Origin: Trogon surrucura
Taxonomy: Eukaryota; Chordata; Aves; Trogoniformes; Trogonidae
Direction: 5' to 3'
Length of the DNA stretch: 64,000 bases
Assembly: GCA_020746105.1 (NCBI GenBank)
Contig: CM036617.1
Span: forward strand, 178,402,412-178,466,411
The notes beneath the pieces are model-generated. The model was not told where the DNA came from. It worked only from the letters and a program-made list of their open reading frames with translations, and ran no database searches. Shown here one piece after another: positions 1 through 11,656 of this stretch (its first letter is position 1; the number at the start of each line of letters is the position of its first letter). The translations under genes were made by a program, and so were the position numbers.

Positions 1-2494
1 AGAGGAAATGTGCTCTACCAGACATAGATGACTACGTACACAAAACCAGATTGCTTAAAAAAAAAAGTTTATCCAGTTTTGACATATCTTTATTCTCTTT
101 CTTAATAAATAGGTTGAGGGAACATTATTATGTGAGCTTGATATTTGGAGGTGTGTTTTTTTTCCTGATTTTTAATTCTTTCTAGCCTTTCACCCATGAA
201 GGCCAGGCTGTTGAGTTTAGAAATCATAGATTTCAGAACCAAAATTATTTGAAAAGGTTTAGTCATCCTAGCATTTACTTGATATTTTTTTCAACTCCCC
301 AAATGCTCAAGATCTTCTCGTTCTATATTAAAGAGCTATTTAGGCATTTAGATTACTTACATTGGCTAGTTTTAGATAAATTCTGTTTGAAGAGGGTAAC
401 GTTATCTTTAATCGTGACTTGTGACAGGCTTTTGGAGCAATTCTAAATGCTATTCATTTGTACTTTATGTTACATTGTCACTTTCCACATGGTCATTAAC
501 AGCAGTCACTGAGCCACAGCATTTCAATTCTGCTCAGAGATCACAGATGGGATTGATTCTATCACCAGAACTTTCCATTTATATCTATCTAGTTTTGCAT
601 ATATCAGTGGTACACAGTCTTTGTTGGTCCCATAATCCGTTAAAGAGTCCCTCCACCATGTGTTTATCACCTTGCCAATGAGTGTAAGAGCACATTTATG
701 GAACTACTACTTCAGGTTTCAGATAATCCTTATTTGTTTTTTAGGAGTCTGGAAAAGAGAGGATTGTAGGAGTGAGTTGAAGGCCAGATAAATTGCTGAA
801 GTTTCTGGACTATGACAAGACAGAATATCATGGAACTACGCAGATATAAAGCTAGCCAGACATGTTCAATCAAAACATATTTGACAATATACTGGGGGGT
901 TTTTTGATAGAAAAATGAAACAGTCCACAATATTTTTTTTTTTTAAAAATCACAATTTGCTGAAAAAATGGAACAACTTAGGAATTGATTTATGAATTTC
1001 AGGCAATCTACATTTACATTGTCATCAGAATAAACATGGTTTTGCACTCTAGCAAATGTAATAGGACACTGCAAATATTCTTTTTAGATCTTAGTTTTCT
1101 GATGCTAGAATTTATTTGATACTTCAAATCATGGAAAACACTATTTAATGCTGAACAAAACTACTTTTTTTCTAAATAGAAACATCTTCAATGGAATATT
1201 ATACCATATGCTAATCCTATGAAAAAATGATGATATTAAAATAATGAAGGATAACATCAAATGGATGCTTGAAACAAAACTTAAAAATAAAATTTTTCTT
1301 AAATCAAATATATTTCAATTTCTCTTGTGACAAATTAAAAAAAAAATTCATTCCTAATTTAATGCAGAATGAGAGCCAGACCATGAGTAATTCCTTTAAA
1401 AAGAAATAGCAATTTTTTATAAAATCTCTAAATATGTGCAATCAACAACAATAACTGATTTTTATGCATACTAAATGTTTTGGTGTTCTTCCTAGTACAG
1501 AGACAGATGTTTCCTAAAGCCATTGCTGCATTCTGTTTTGTAAACAATTTTCTTAAAAAAAAAAAGAAGAACCCAAAACCTTTAGAAAGTTGCAGTCCTT
1601 CTTCTGGATAACAGAATATTTCCCTTGGCTGTTTTCAGCTCAAAATTCAGAGAAACAGCACACTAGAAGCACACTTTTCAGCTGTAAAGGTGGCAGCACT
1701 AATGTATCTCACTGTGAATTCTCTCTTTCCAAGGGATGAAAGTACCAAAATTACTATTATTGCCAGCTTGACTAAAAGAGAAAAATGGTGCTCATGGATC
1801 CAAGACACTCTTGACACAGCTTGTCAGCATGGTGTGGTTTGCAGGTTTTAAAAAGGGGACCCATTTTAGCCTCTAAGCCTCTTCAGCAGGAGAAAAACAG
1901 TGCCTGATCTCCCTGTAGGCACATAAATAGCTGCCTGAGTGGATTTACTCACTTAACGTGTCAGGATCTATCAAATGTTTAAGGAATTTGGCTCTTGCTG
2001 TTTCTCAGGGATTCTGGGTGACTAGGCAGCACACTGAGGTTGGTACCAAGGGGCAGAAAGAGGGTTTTGTGATGGGATCAAACAAGAAGTGGTGAATCAT
2101 GGTGACAAGAGCCCTCTGGCTGGTCCTCCCCGGCCCACCATGGCCATGCACGTGTGCTTGAGGAATGGTACAAGCAGGTACAGACAGGAGGGGAGGAGAC
2201 TTTGGCACTTGAAGAACCTTGTCTGTGTGCTAGGGCATAGGAGCCAGGCACATGGCATCTTGCTGGAGACACAGTTATTTGCTGGGCACTGGGGACAGGG
2301 TCCCCTCCAGGCACCTCATTTTGCTGCACAGAACAACCCATATCAGAGACAGTGCAAACGTCTCCAAAATGATGATTATACTGGAGCCGCACACAAGGCA
2401 CGGTTGAAATGCCATTTAGCCTTGCAATTGTATGAACTTTGGATTAACTTTAGCAATACAAAAAGCTCCTTATAGTTACCACCAAAAAAACCTC
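1..2494 (-). other. NAV3 intron (distal part, runs off window)
   Basis: AT-rich intronic sequence. No exon, RNA gene or named repeat recognised. The stretch around 2080-2420 is more GC-rich and open in several frames, but nothing in the translations is familiar. Confidence 0.7.
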
Positions 2495-2812
2495 ATAGAA
2501 ACACAGAATGGTTTGGGTTAAAATGGACCTTAAATGTCGCCTAGTTCCAATCCCCATGCCATGGCTAGGGACATATTCCACAAGACCAGGTTGCTCAAAG
2601 ACTCATCCAACCAGGCCTTGAATACTTCCAGGGAAGGGGCATGTACCGCTTCTCTGGGCAACCTTTTCCAGTGCCTCACCACCTTCACAGATAATTTCTT
2701 CCTAATATCTAGTCTAACTCTACCCTCTTTAATTCTGAAACCATTACCTCTTGTCCTATCTCTACACTTCCTGATAAAATGTAGTGATAGGACAAGGGGT
2801 AAAAAACTCAAC
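2495..2812 (-). mobile_element. CR1 3' fragment with fold-back 5' junction
   Basis: The main part (2495-2780) reads as a minus-strand CR1 3' end: the tail complement ATAGAAACACAGAATGG, then blocks such as CCAGGCCTTGAATACTTCCA and TTTCTTCCTAATATCTAGTC. It is followed at 2781-2812 by a short piece of the same element in the opposite orientation (GTGATAGGACAAGGGGTAA). The arms CCTCTTGTCCTATC (2747-2760) and GATAGGACAAGGGG (2786-2799) form a near-perfect hairpin. This looks like a 5' inversion produced during target-primed insertion. Confidence 0.88.
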
Positions 2813-5800
2813 CCGAGGCGAGCCATGAAAGTGGGGAAGTGAATCTAAAATTATCAGGAAAAAAAGTTAAACAATGCATATGCACTGTTTCAGTTTTTCC
2901 ATGCAAAAAAAAAAAAAGAAAAAGAAAAAGTACTGTAAAGGATAGGCATGGAAAGAGAAAAGAAAGGACTAGAGTTCTTTTTACCACCTGTTAGGAGAAC
3001 TAGGAAAGAAAATATTCATCTGCAATGTTGCAGAAAGAATTAGTTTGCAAGAAAGACATCAAAAGAGCAGACAGCCAGAGATTGTGAAAATACGATGGTT
3101 TGCAGCAAACAGGGACAAGAAGCTCAAATTCTGGAGGAAGAGAGGATGGATGTTACCGACAAAGGTCAGAGCTCCAAATGCTAGCAGGGAGGGGGGAGAT
3201 TGGAGAACTGAATGGCTGTATCGTCTCTACCATAGACAGACACGGCTGAGACAAAGGGCACCACAGAAAGTGGCACAAGGCCTGCAGTGTGTATCCTGCC
3301 ATGCAGTTCTAGCAGAGATAGTCTGTTGTCTTTACATTATTCACGTACTTTGTGTACTTACTGAAATTTCAGCTGAAATTGCCCTGTTCTCTCCCATTTA
3401 ACCTAAAATTCAGATAATCTTTGCTCTATGACAGACCACATGAAATTACCAGAAGCAGCGAAAATTAAAGGACAGAGGGTATTGCCATAGTGACAACAGG
3501 TTACCTCAGGCTGGAAATTCTAGTTTAAACTTACCACTTAAAATGCCCAACACATACAAGATGTACAACTACTGATCACAGCTCTTCTACAACTAACCAA
3601 TGTTTATAATATCTACAGCTTTTTCCTGCATAAAAAGTGTCAATTTTCACATCTACCCTCCCTCCCAATTTCAATTCAAAAAAAGGTAAAGGATTACTGG
3701 CATCAGTAAAAATCACAAAATGTCCTAAAACAGTTTCAAAGGACTAAAAACAGGGTAAAAGGATAGCTAACCTTATACTGGGTAACAATTAAAACTATTT
3801 TGCTAAAATACAACAGATAAAACCAACTATGAGAGGAGTAACTTTTATCTCAGTACTTAATTGCTAAGAAATAAACCAAGACTACCATTTTGCCTTGCAG
3901 CAATGCAGAAGAAAGCCCTGTAAAAAACACTGTTCCCTTTTCTTGACTATATTGCTTCAGTAATTGCAAAAGCAAAGGAGCAGTAGCAGCATGGAGACAA
4001 TTCTTTGATCATCTTCCTGTGTTTTGTGACTTTTTCCAAAGGAGAACAAAACCAGAGAGAATAGTCAGAGGACCTCTGACTTTCCTCCAGATTTTGCTAA
4101 CTCACTGGCTTAATAAAGAGCTTGCTCTCTTATCCTCTCTCAACTGGCACCTCTAACGTCACCATTGCATCTCACAGAACTTCATGCAAGCTTCATGTCA
4201 TACTCAAGTAACCTCATTCTAATTTTCTGCCTGGGAGATACTTAAATACAGATGATTGTTACAAATGTGATTGTTAAATAAGTTAAAGATTCACTTGTAA
4301 TAACTGGATTAAAACTGGAGAGTGGAGAGATCACATACACATTGATCCAAAGCAAAGTGGCCATATAGGGTGCTCAGCATTCACAGAATCACAGAATCAC
4401 AGAATTTTTGAGGCTGGAAAAGACCTCTGAGACCACCAAGTCCAGCCTATGACCCAACACCACCACATCCGCCAGACCACGGCACTAAGTGCCACATCCA
4501 GCCTCTCCTTAAACACCTCCAGGGACGGTGACTCCACCACTTCCCTGGGCAGTGCATCCCAATGCCTGAGCACCCTCTCCATGAGGAATTGCTTCCTTAG
4601 ATCCAACCTAAACCTCCCCTAACACAATTATTCAGCACCAAAGCACTGTGTGGCCCTTCCGCTCCCTCAGTATTGCCTCCCTTACTCTGCTGAGGGACCT
4701 CATCCGTGTACTGGATTAAGCACACACTAACTTTGGCCTCATTCATTCTTCAGAAACCCAGACATTGAGCCAAAACATCACTGGAATTACTGCTGGTGAA
4801 GAGTAAAAAGAAGAGGGTCCCCAACCAAAGGCCCAGTCTGAAGCCAGTTGCAGCAGTCTGCAAATAGACTTGTCCATGGCTTGACCAGCGTTGGCTACGG
4901 GCAGCTGCTCCCATGTACGGAAAAAAGAGTGCGGCTGTTACATGTGTTTGCAGAAAACATCACAGGATTCTTGCTTGTTATGACAAACAGGCCGACCCCA
5001 ATGGCTCATTTTTTTTTTTTAATTCACTTACTCGAACTTTTTCTTCAAAAAAAATTGATTTCTCCCTCTTCCTATTAAGATATGGCTACGAGTCGGTTGT
5101 GGTCTGCAGTGTCTGGGAGTCTCCTGAGACTGACGAGCTGCTCAGCCTCCAGTCTTCTGCTGTAACTGCTACTGAAAGCATTCAGCACAGCTGAACAAGA
5201 CAGGCTGCTGGTTCAGGCCTCTGGTGATGCTCAAATCTATCAAATGTGATAGGTTACACTTAGGAATTCTGGAGTGTGCAACCCTGGAAACTAAATAAAC
5301 CATTAAGGGCTCTCCCATAGATTGTGCAGCGTGTGAGACAATCTCATTATATCTTTCTTCCTTTTCGCTATCAAAATAGTCTGCCAGTAGAAGTCAGGAT
5401 ATTTGTTTGTTAAAAAATAATTAAAATAATCTGACATCTACTGATACTTGATTATCCGTTTGTTATTGTTTTATCTTCTCAAGTTCTTCAGTTTAGGTTT
5501 TTATAATAAATTTTGGCTGACTTTTTGGTTGGTTGTTTTTTATGAGACACAGACTTCTACCAGAGTTTGTCAGAAGGAAATATTCACTGTTTTATTTATA
5601 GTTCTATTACCAAAAGTAATTTTTTTTTAAATCCCTTACTTGTGACACTTGCAAAAGCAGAAGTCTCTTGAGGAAGAAATGAAACAAACTGAGATATAAA
5701 CCAACTTGACAAAATAAATTTGAAATTCTAAAGCAACAATAACTGACAAAACCGAAATATGTCATAAAGCAGTGCATAATCAAATGCCTGTCTAGCTAGT

Positions 5801-8800
5801 TTTTTTAAAATAATTAGGAAAATGCAAATAATAAGGACAATGCAAATACACATTTTTATACTAGAATATTAACCCCCCCTTTATGTTCTGAGGTATAAAT
5901 CATCCTTAAACATCCTTGCCCTGTAATTAGTATTTTAGTAGGACTTTCCCTTAAAGAAAAGAGATTTCCCTTGTTATCAAACTATAACTTAGAGGGGGTT
6001 TTGGCACTTCTGAGTGATTCAAAATACCAAATTGGATGATACTGTGTAGCACTGGGTTTTTTCGACATGTAGTATTTGAGTAGACATGTGACAACTGAGC
6101 AGTTAAGAACACCATCATGTGGCCTGATTTTCCTAGTTATCGCTTACCCTTCAGTCTGTTGAGGTAGTCTCCCTAAAATTATAGTGCATAATGCAGCTGA
6201 GCAGGAAAAGCAGAAAGGACTCCTATTGCCTTTGCTTCTAGCTAGCACTCCCATATATGAAGCAGATTAATTTACTCATTCACATTAGCTGCATGCATTT
6301 TTAGCCTCTCATTTTTCAAGTTTGAAGGGGGTTCTCTTCTTTACTCCTGGTTTACTCCTGAGTACTGTCTCCATCTTTTACACAGTGCTGCTTTTTATTT
6401 CTCTGAAATCAGTGAACTTTACAAATATTGAAGAAAATTTAATGGGAAACTGCTAAAATGCTCTGTTTAATGCTGCTTGAAAAGATTTTTCCATTTCAGA
6501 GTTAATAATTTCTAAGTCAGGTTCTGAACGCACAATACATCAAACTTGACAGCTTTTCCCCAAGAAAAGTTGTGCTTCATTATTATTTTAGGGGAGTAAG
6601 ATCTGATGAATATTCATGTTCCAAACCTAAATTAACTGACTCCCAGATCTTCAAGCTAGTCATTTGGTTTCCTCTACCTTTTGTAATGTTTAGTAAGTAC
6701 TTCTTGCAGAGAGGCTGGGTGACAAAAAACAAGTGGAAACACTAAATCCCCTTTTCAAGACTGGATCTACTCTCCTGATCTAAGTTCTACGGTTCTGTAG
6801 CAGTATATAAGTGGCTTCATCCAAATGGTGTCTGGCTTAACTAGGCTAATTCCTCAATTGATTACATAGTCAAATTGATTCAGGAGCTGTGTACAAACCT
6901 TGAGGATTCCTGTTACCATTTCCATAGTATGTATGCGTACTATCTATCTGCAATGTCATTAAAATCAGTGGAAGTTCATGACATATGTCTTTTAACAGGT
7001 CACTGCACACACAGAAGTTTTTGAGACTGGGAATGAACATCTATAGCAATCTGCAATTGCTCTCCTAACAGTTCAGAAAATTTCTACTGCAGTCCCATTT
7101 TTGTATAATAACCTTAGTGTGTTTGTAGGCTTCAATGTACAGACTAGTAAGTTTGCAACACATAGTGCTGTGAAAGATAAGTCTTTGAAATGGCATGACA
7201 TTTCAGGGTGAACTGCTGAGACATAGTTTTTCTAGCAAGCTATATTTCATAGCCAACATTACTTTCTGCAACTGAGTGCAATTGTCTCCTAAGGCCAATA
7301 TGCCAATATTCGCTGTTCTATGAATCTCTAGAGAACAGATCATTCAAAGTCCTAAGTAATGAGATCTTCAGTTACGCCATCTAAATGGGATGCAAAAGTT
7401 ATTAAGGTTGAACATGAATTCTCAGTGAGACACAGAATACTGTCTGCAACTTCTGTAATAAAATAAAAACCTAAAGGAGCTTTCTATACCTTAAAAGCCT
7501 CTGTCAGTAGACAAAGGTCTTTCATTTTTCCTTGCTCTTCCAGCAGTGCTGTGCTTGCTTACAATTTTTTATTCGGAAACGTCACAAACAAATAATGTTG
7601 GGAGCAGGGCGAAGGAAGGAGAGCAGCTGATAGTCCCATCAACATGATGACTGCCTGGCAGCCGTGATTAGAAGCCAGGAGTAGCATTGGTAGGCAAAGA
7701 TAAGCAGGAGACAATAAGCAAATCCTACTGATACCTGCCAATGACTAGTTTACCCAAGTCCAATCCTCCCTTTGCAGGCTAGATGTGACTTCACCTCCCT
7801 CAGTGACAACCCTCCCTTGTGTACTGCAGCGGTGACCTTTTCCTACAGGGCTCAGCAGCACTAATCCACGCTGTCAGCCAACCCACAGACCACGTCTATC
7901 TTTAACCTTCGTGCAAACCCCTCGGTTTTCATGGTAAGCTGAATTAGTAGCTGCCGTCAGAATCAAATCATTAAGGCCAAATGAGTTCATCGACATTGTT
8001 GTCACTACAATGAATAACCTAATCTTGACTGCTGTAAAAATATTGATTAGAAGAACAGATTTCCAAGATACAGCTGCAGTTATTTTCAAGAGCATGCCTG
8101 CAGAAGAATGGCAGCTGAAAACAGAATTCTGAAAAATTATTTTTATTTAAGTTGAATTATTTTACTTAACTTTTTTCTAATCTGTTTACTATAAATTACT
8201 CTAATTTATTTCAATATTAAGATATTTGATGGACAAAAACACCCATAAACATTTTTCTGCTACTACAATGAGTATTTTGTTACTATTCTATGAACATTTC
8301 CATTAACTTAATAATATATATTAACAGTGCAATGAATATTAAAAACATCATGAGTGACAACAATCACTGTGAAATACCACAATTCTCCTGATTCCTCTTG
8401 CTTTATGTGCCAGAAAGAATTTTGAGATTGCTTAATCTCATTTCAGTTTGTCTAGCTAAATATTTATTACAACATGCTCTGGAGGTTAGTGTTCAGTAGG
8501 TAAGATCACCTGCAGCATGCACATAGTTGTATAATGCCATAAAGTGAGTCAGGAGATTCTTTTTGATGAAATGATGAGCTCTTTCTGAGTTTTCACATCA
8601 CAGATCTGGGAGGCTTCTCTTATTTTACGGCATAAATTAACTATCAGTGAGAGGGGATATTGAAAGCTTTACTAAAGAGCTTTTTTATTTTCCAGAAATC
8701 TATACAAATGCAAGGGAACAGCACTACTGAAAAGCAGCAATATGCCTGGCATGTTCTATTTCACTGTGTCTTGGCCGTTTGTCAGATAAAAGATGTTCCT

Positions 8801-10244
8801 TTCCACATGTGAGGGTTGTTTAAATAACATACACTTGAATATATTGAATAAAGTGCCAGGATTACTAAGCAATGACTTCTTGATTTTCTTAGTATGGTTC
8901 TGCATTTAACTTCTCAAATTGATACTGCCTTCTTGCCTTCAAGAACTCATTGAGCATAATTTAAAAGTGTTTCCTTGCTTTTCCTTTTAAAATGCTAGGA
9001 TGCTTTTTGTCCAGATACATCAGAGAACATTTCTCCCTGATATTGTTACTACACGTTAATTGTACCTTAGTAATTAACTGCTGCCTTACAGAAAATCAGT
9101 GGAATGCTTTGTCAAAATGGACACAAATTTTACTATCTGATAACAGCATCTTTTCTAATTCAATTTTAGTAAGATTATGAAATCTATCGCTGATTGTGAT
9201 CTTTTGACTATTATTTTTATTGAACTCAGTCTATATTCTCATTTCCTTTGACTCCTGGCTCTAACATTATTTTGCTTTCCTTTTTGCCTTGCCTGTTCTG
9301 ACTGCTTTCCTGATAGCTTATCTCACATATATTTATTTAAATTTCCTGCCTTCTAACATTTACTGCTATTTTTTATTTTAGTATTTTCTGTTACTGCATT
9401 TGAGAAAATCTATATAAAAACTCAACCCAGTGAGAAGAGCCAATTTAACAAGATGCTTTGGGCAGACCATAGAATTATTACTAACGGAAATAGAATATTC
9501 AAGGTGAGAACAGCCAAATATCGCTATTTAGCAATAGTGCAGAATTAGACCAGACAGAACAACAAAGGGGCTTTCCAATTCAAACCTCTAATTTCACAGC
9601 CCCACCTTCTCGGTGCAAAATACCCTCAATTAGCTTTTTCACGAACAGTCTAATTCCATCTATTTTAATCAGGCTATTTCAAGGAGGAGTTCTGCTAAAA
9701 AAAAAGCCAAACAGTGTGCTGAAAGAAGAACACGACTGAATCATTAAGGAATAATACTAGGTGATGGCTTTGACTGAAGTAGAATAATGGCTGTAAAGTT
9801 AATTTTGTAGAGGTTGCTTTGGGTCATTATTACTACCATGAGATGTATTATGGTATCTTCTAGAAATAATACTCCATATTTTGGTCAAATATGCTGCCTA
9901 TACTTTGCCCCAGAAAGTGTCTGAACATGACAGGATGAGAAAACAGCCAGGGTGAGCATAGAAATGTCAGTAGCGACCACATGCAGAAGTCAGCAAAGAA
10001 GTAGAAGAAAAAGCCAGACAGAAGTTGTTTGCCCAATCAATAAAATGAGATGTAGGGGTGTAAAGGGCAGATATTACCATTTACAGAAAGAATACATTTT
10101 CCCAGTGCAGAAATAAAGCACAGGTAATGTAGTGACGCGTCTGAGGCAAAAATAGTTATAAGACTTTCGAAAACTTAACTCTGAGGGACTAAAAGGGTGA
10201 ATAGCCAGTCTACCAAACAGAAGACTCAGTACTTTGATATTCAA
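2813..10244 (-). other. NAV3 intron, continued
   Basis: Apart from the CR1 piece at 4379-4620, I see no gene. Around 7560-8100 there is a non-repetitive block with several ATTA cores and a CAGCTG E-box that could be regulatory. Short A and T runs only otherwise. Confidence 0.7.
4379..4620 (-). mobile_element. CR1 3' fragment
   Basis: It starts with three copies of the tail unit in reverse complement (CACAGAAT repeated) and continues through AGACCACCAAGTCCAGCC, CACCTCCAGGGACGGTGACTCC and CTTAGATCCAACCTAAACCTCCCC, the standard CR1 3' untranslated and ORF2-end sequence. The reverse strand encodes the [20 protein letters not shown] block. About 240 bp, 5'-truncated, same strand as NAV3. Confidence 0.93.
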
Positions 10245-11656
10245 GACTAAAATAACCCTTTCTCCAGTCTTCAAAAAAGGTAAGAAGGAAGACCAGTCAG
10301 CCTCACCTCCATTCCTGGAAAGATGATGCACCAGCTCATTCTGGAGGCCATCTCTAACCAAATGGAAGAAAAGAAGATTATCAGGAGTAGCCAATATGGA
10401 TTTACTAATAGGAAATCCCACTTGACTAATCTGATGTCCTTCTATGAAGGTATTACCAAATGGTAGATGCAAGGAGAACAGTGGATGTCATATATCTTGA
10501 CTTCAGTAAGGCTTTTGACACTGTCTCCCATAACATCCTCATAGGAAAAATCAAGAAATGTGGGATGGATGATTGGGCCGTGAGGTGGATTGCGAACTGG
10601 CTCAGCAACAGAGTTCAGAGGGTCATGATCAGTGGCACAGAGTCAAGTTGGAGGCCTGCGGCCAGTGGTGTTCCCCAGGGATCAGTGCTGGGTCCAGTTT
10701 TGTTCAATATCTTCATCAACGACCTGACTAAGGGGATAGAGTGCGCCCTCAGCAAGTTCGCTGATGATACAAAACTGGGAGGGGTGGCTGACACACAGGA
10801 AGGCTGTGCTGCCATCCGACAAGATCTGGACAGGCTGGAGAGCTGGGCAAAGGGGAACCTCATGAAGTTCAATAAGGACAAGTGTAGAGCCCTGCATCTG
10901 GGGAGGAATAACACCAGGCACCAGTACAGATTAGGGGATGTCCTGTTGGAAAGCAGCCCCATGGAGAAAGACCTTGGAATCCTAGTGGACAGTGAGTTGT
11001 CCATGGGACAGCAACGTGCCCTTGTGGCCAAGAGGGCCAGTGGGATCCTGGGGGACATTAAGAAAAGCGTGTCCAGCACGTCTAGGGAGGTTCATCTCTC
11101 TCTCTATTCTGCCATGGTGAGAATGGAATGCTGTTCCCAGTTTCGAGCTCCCCAATTCAATAAAGACAGGCACCTACTGGAGAGAGTCCAACAAAGAGCT
11201 ATGAGGATGATTAAGGGACTCGAACATCTCTCCTATGAAGAAAGCCAGAGAACTGGGGCTGTTCAGTCTTGAGAAGGCTGAGAGGGGATCTTATGAATAT
11301 GTATAAATATATGAGGGGTGGGTGTCAAGAGGAAGGTGCCAGTCTCTTTTTGGTGGTACCCAGTAATAGGACAAGGAATAATGGGTACAAACTAGAATGT
11401 AAGAAGTTCCACCTCAACATGAGGAGAAACTTCTTTATTGTGAGGGTGACAGAGCACTGGAACAGGTTGCCCAGGGAGGTTGTGGAGTCTCCTTCTCTGG
11501 AGACTTTCAAAACTCACCTGGATGCGTTCCTGTGTGGACTGCCCTAGGTGATCCTGCTCTGGCAGGGGGGATGGACTAGATGATCTCTAGAGGTCCCTTC
11601 CAACCCCTAACATTCTGTGACTCTGTGATTCTATGATTCTGTGATTCAGTGATTCT
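10245..11656 (+). mobile_element. CR1 LINE fragment, 5'-truncated, with reverse transcriptase region
   Basis: A 1.4-kb non-LTR retrotransposon copy in the antisense direction relative to NAV3. It begins inside ORF2 (the TPVFKKGKKED-like region near 10255) and runs to a 3' tail of about five and a half 8-bp units of ATTCTRTG type (11612-11656). Sequence upstream of the reverse-transcriptase frame reads as the CR1 segment for SLTSIPGKMM and MEEKKIIRSSQYGF. Structure and tail are typical of avian CR1. A short deletion near 10293 relative to the family is likely, and frames are broken at several points, so the copy is dead. Confidence 0.93.
10460..11547 (+). pseudogene. decayed CR1 ORF2 (reverse transcriptase) fragment
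   Basis: Two overlapping frames carry the C-terminal half of CR1 ORF2. The first (10460-11272) has the polymerase motif A region IYLDFSKAFDTVSHNIL (residues 11-27), the SGVPQGSVLGPVLFNIFIND motif (69-88) and the FADD catalytic box (100-103). It then runs out of frame near 11240, and a second frame (11269-11547) continues with RNFFIVRVTEHWNRLPREVV, the usual CR1 C-terminal block. The N-terminal endonuclease and first part of the polymerase are absent, the entry to the frame near 10450-10480 is also shifted, and no active protein could be made. Confidence 0.9.

Noticed and set aside
2078-2475. Overlapping ORFs of 107 and 128 codons on opposite strands
   Set aside because: No family resemblance on either strand; locally GC-rich intron explains the openness.
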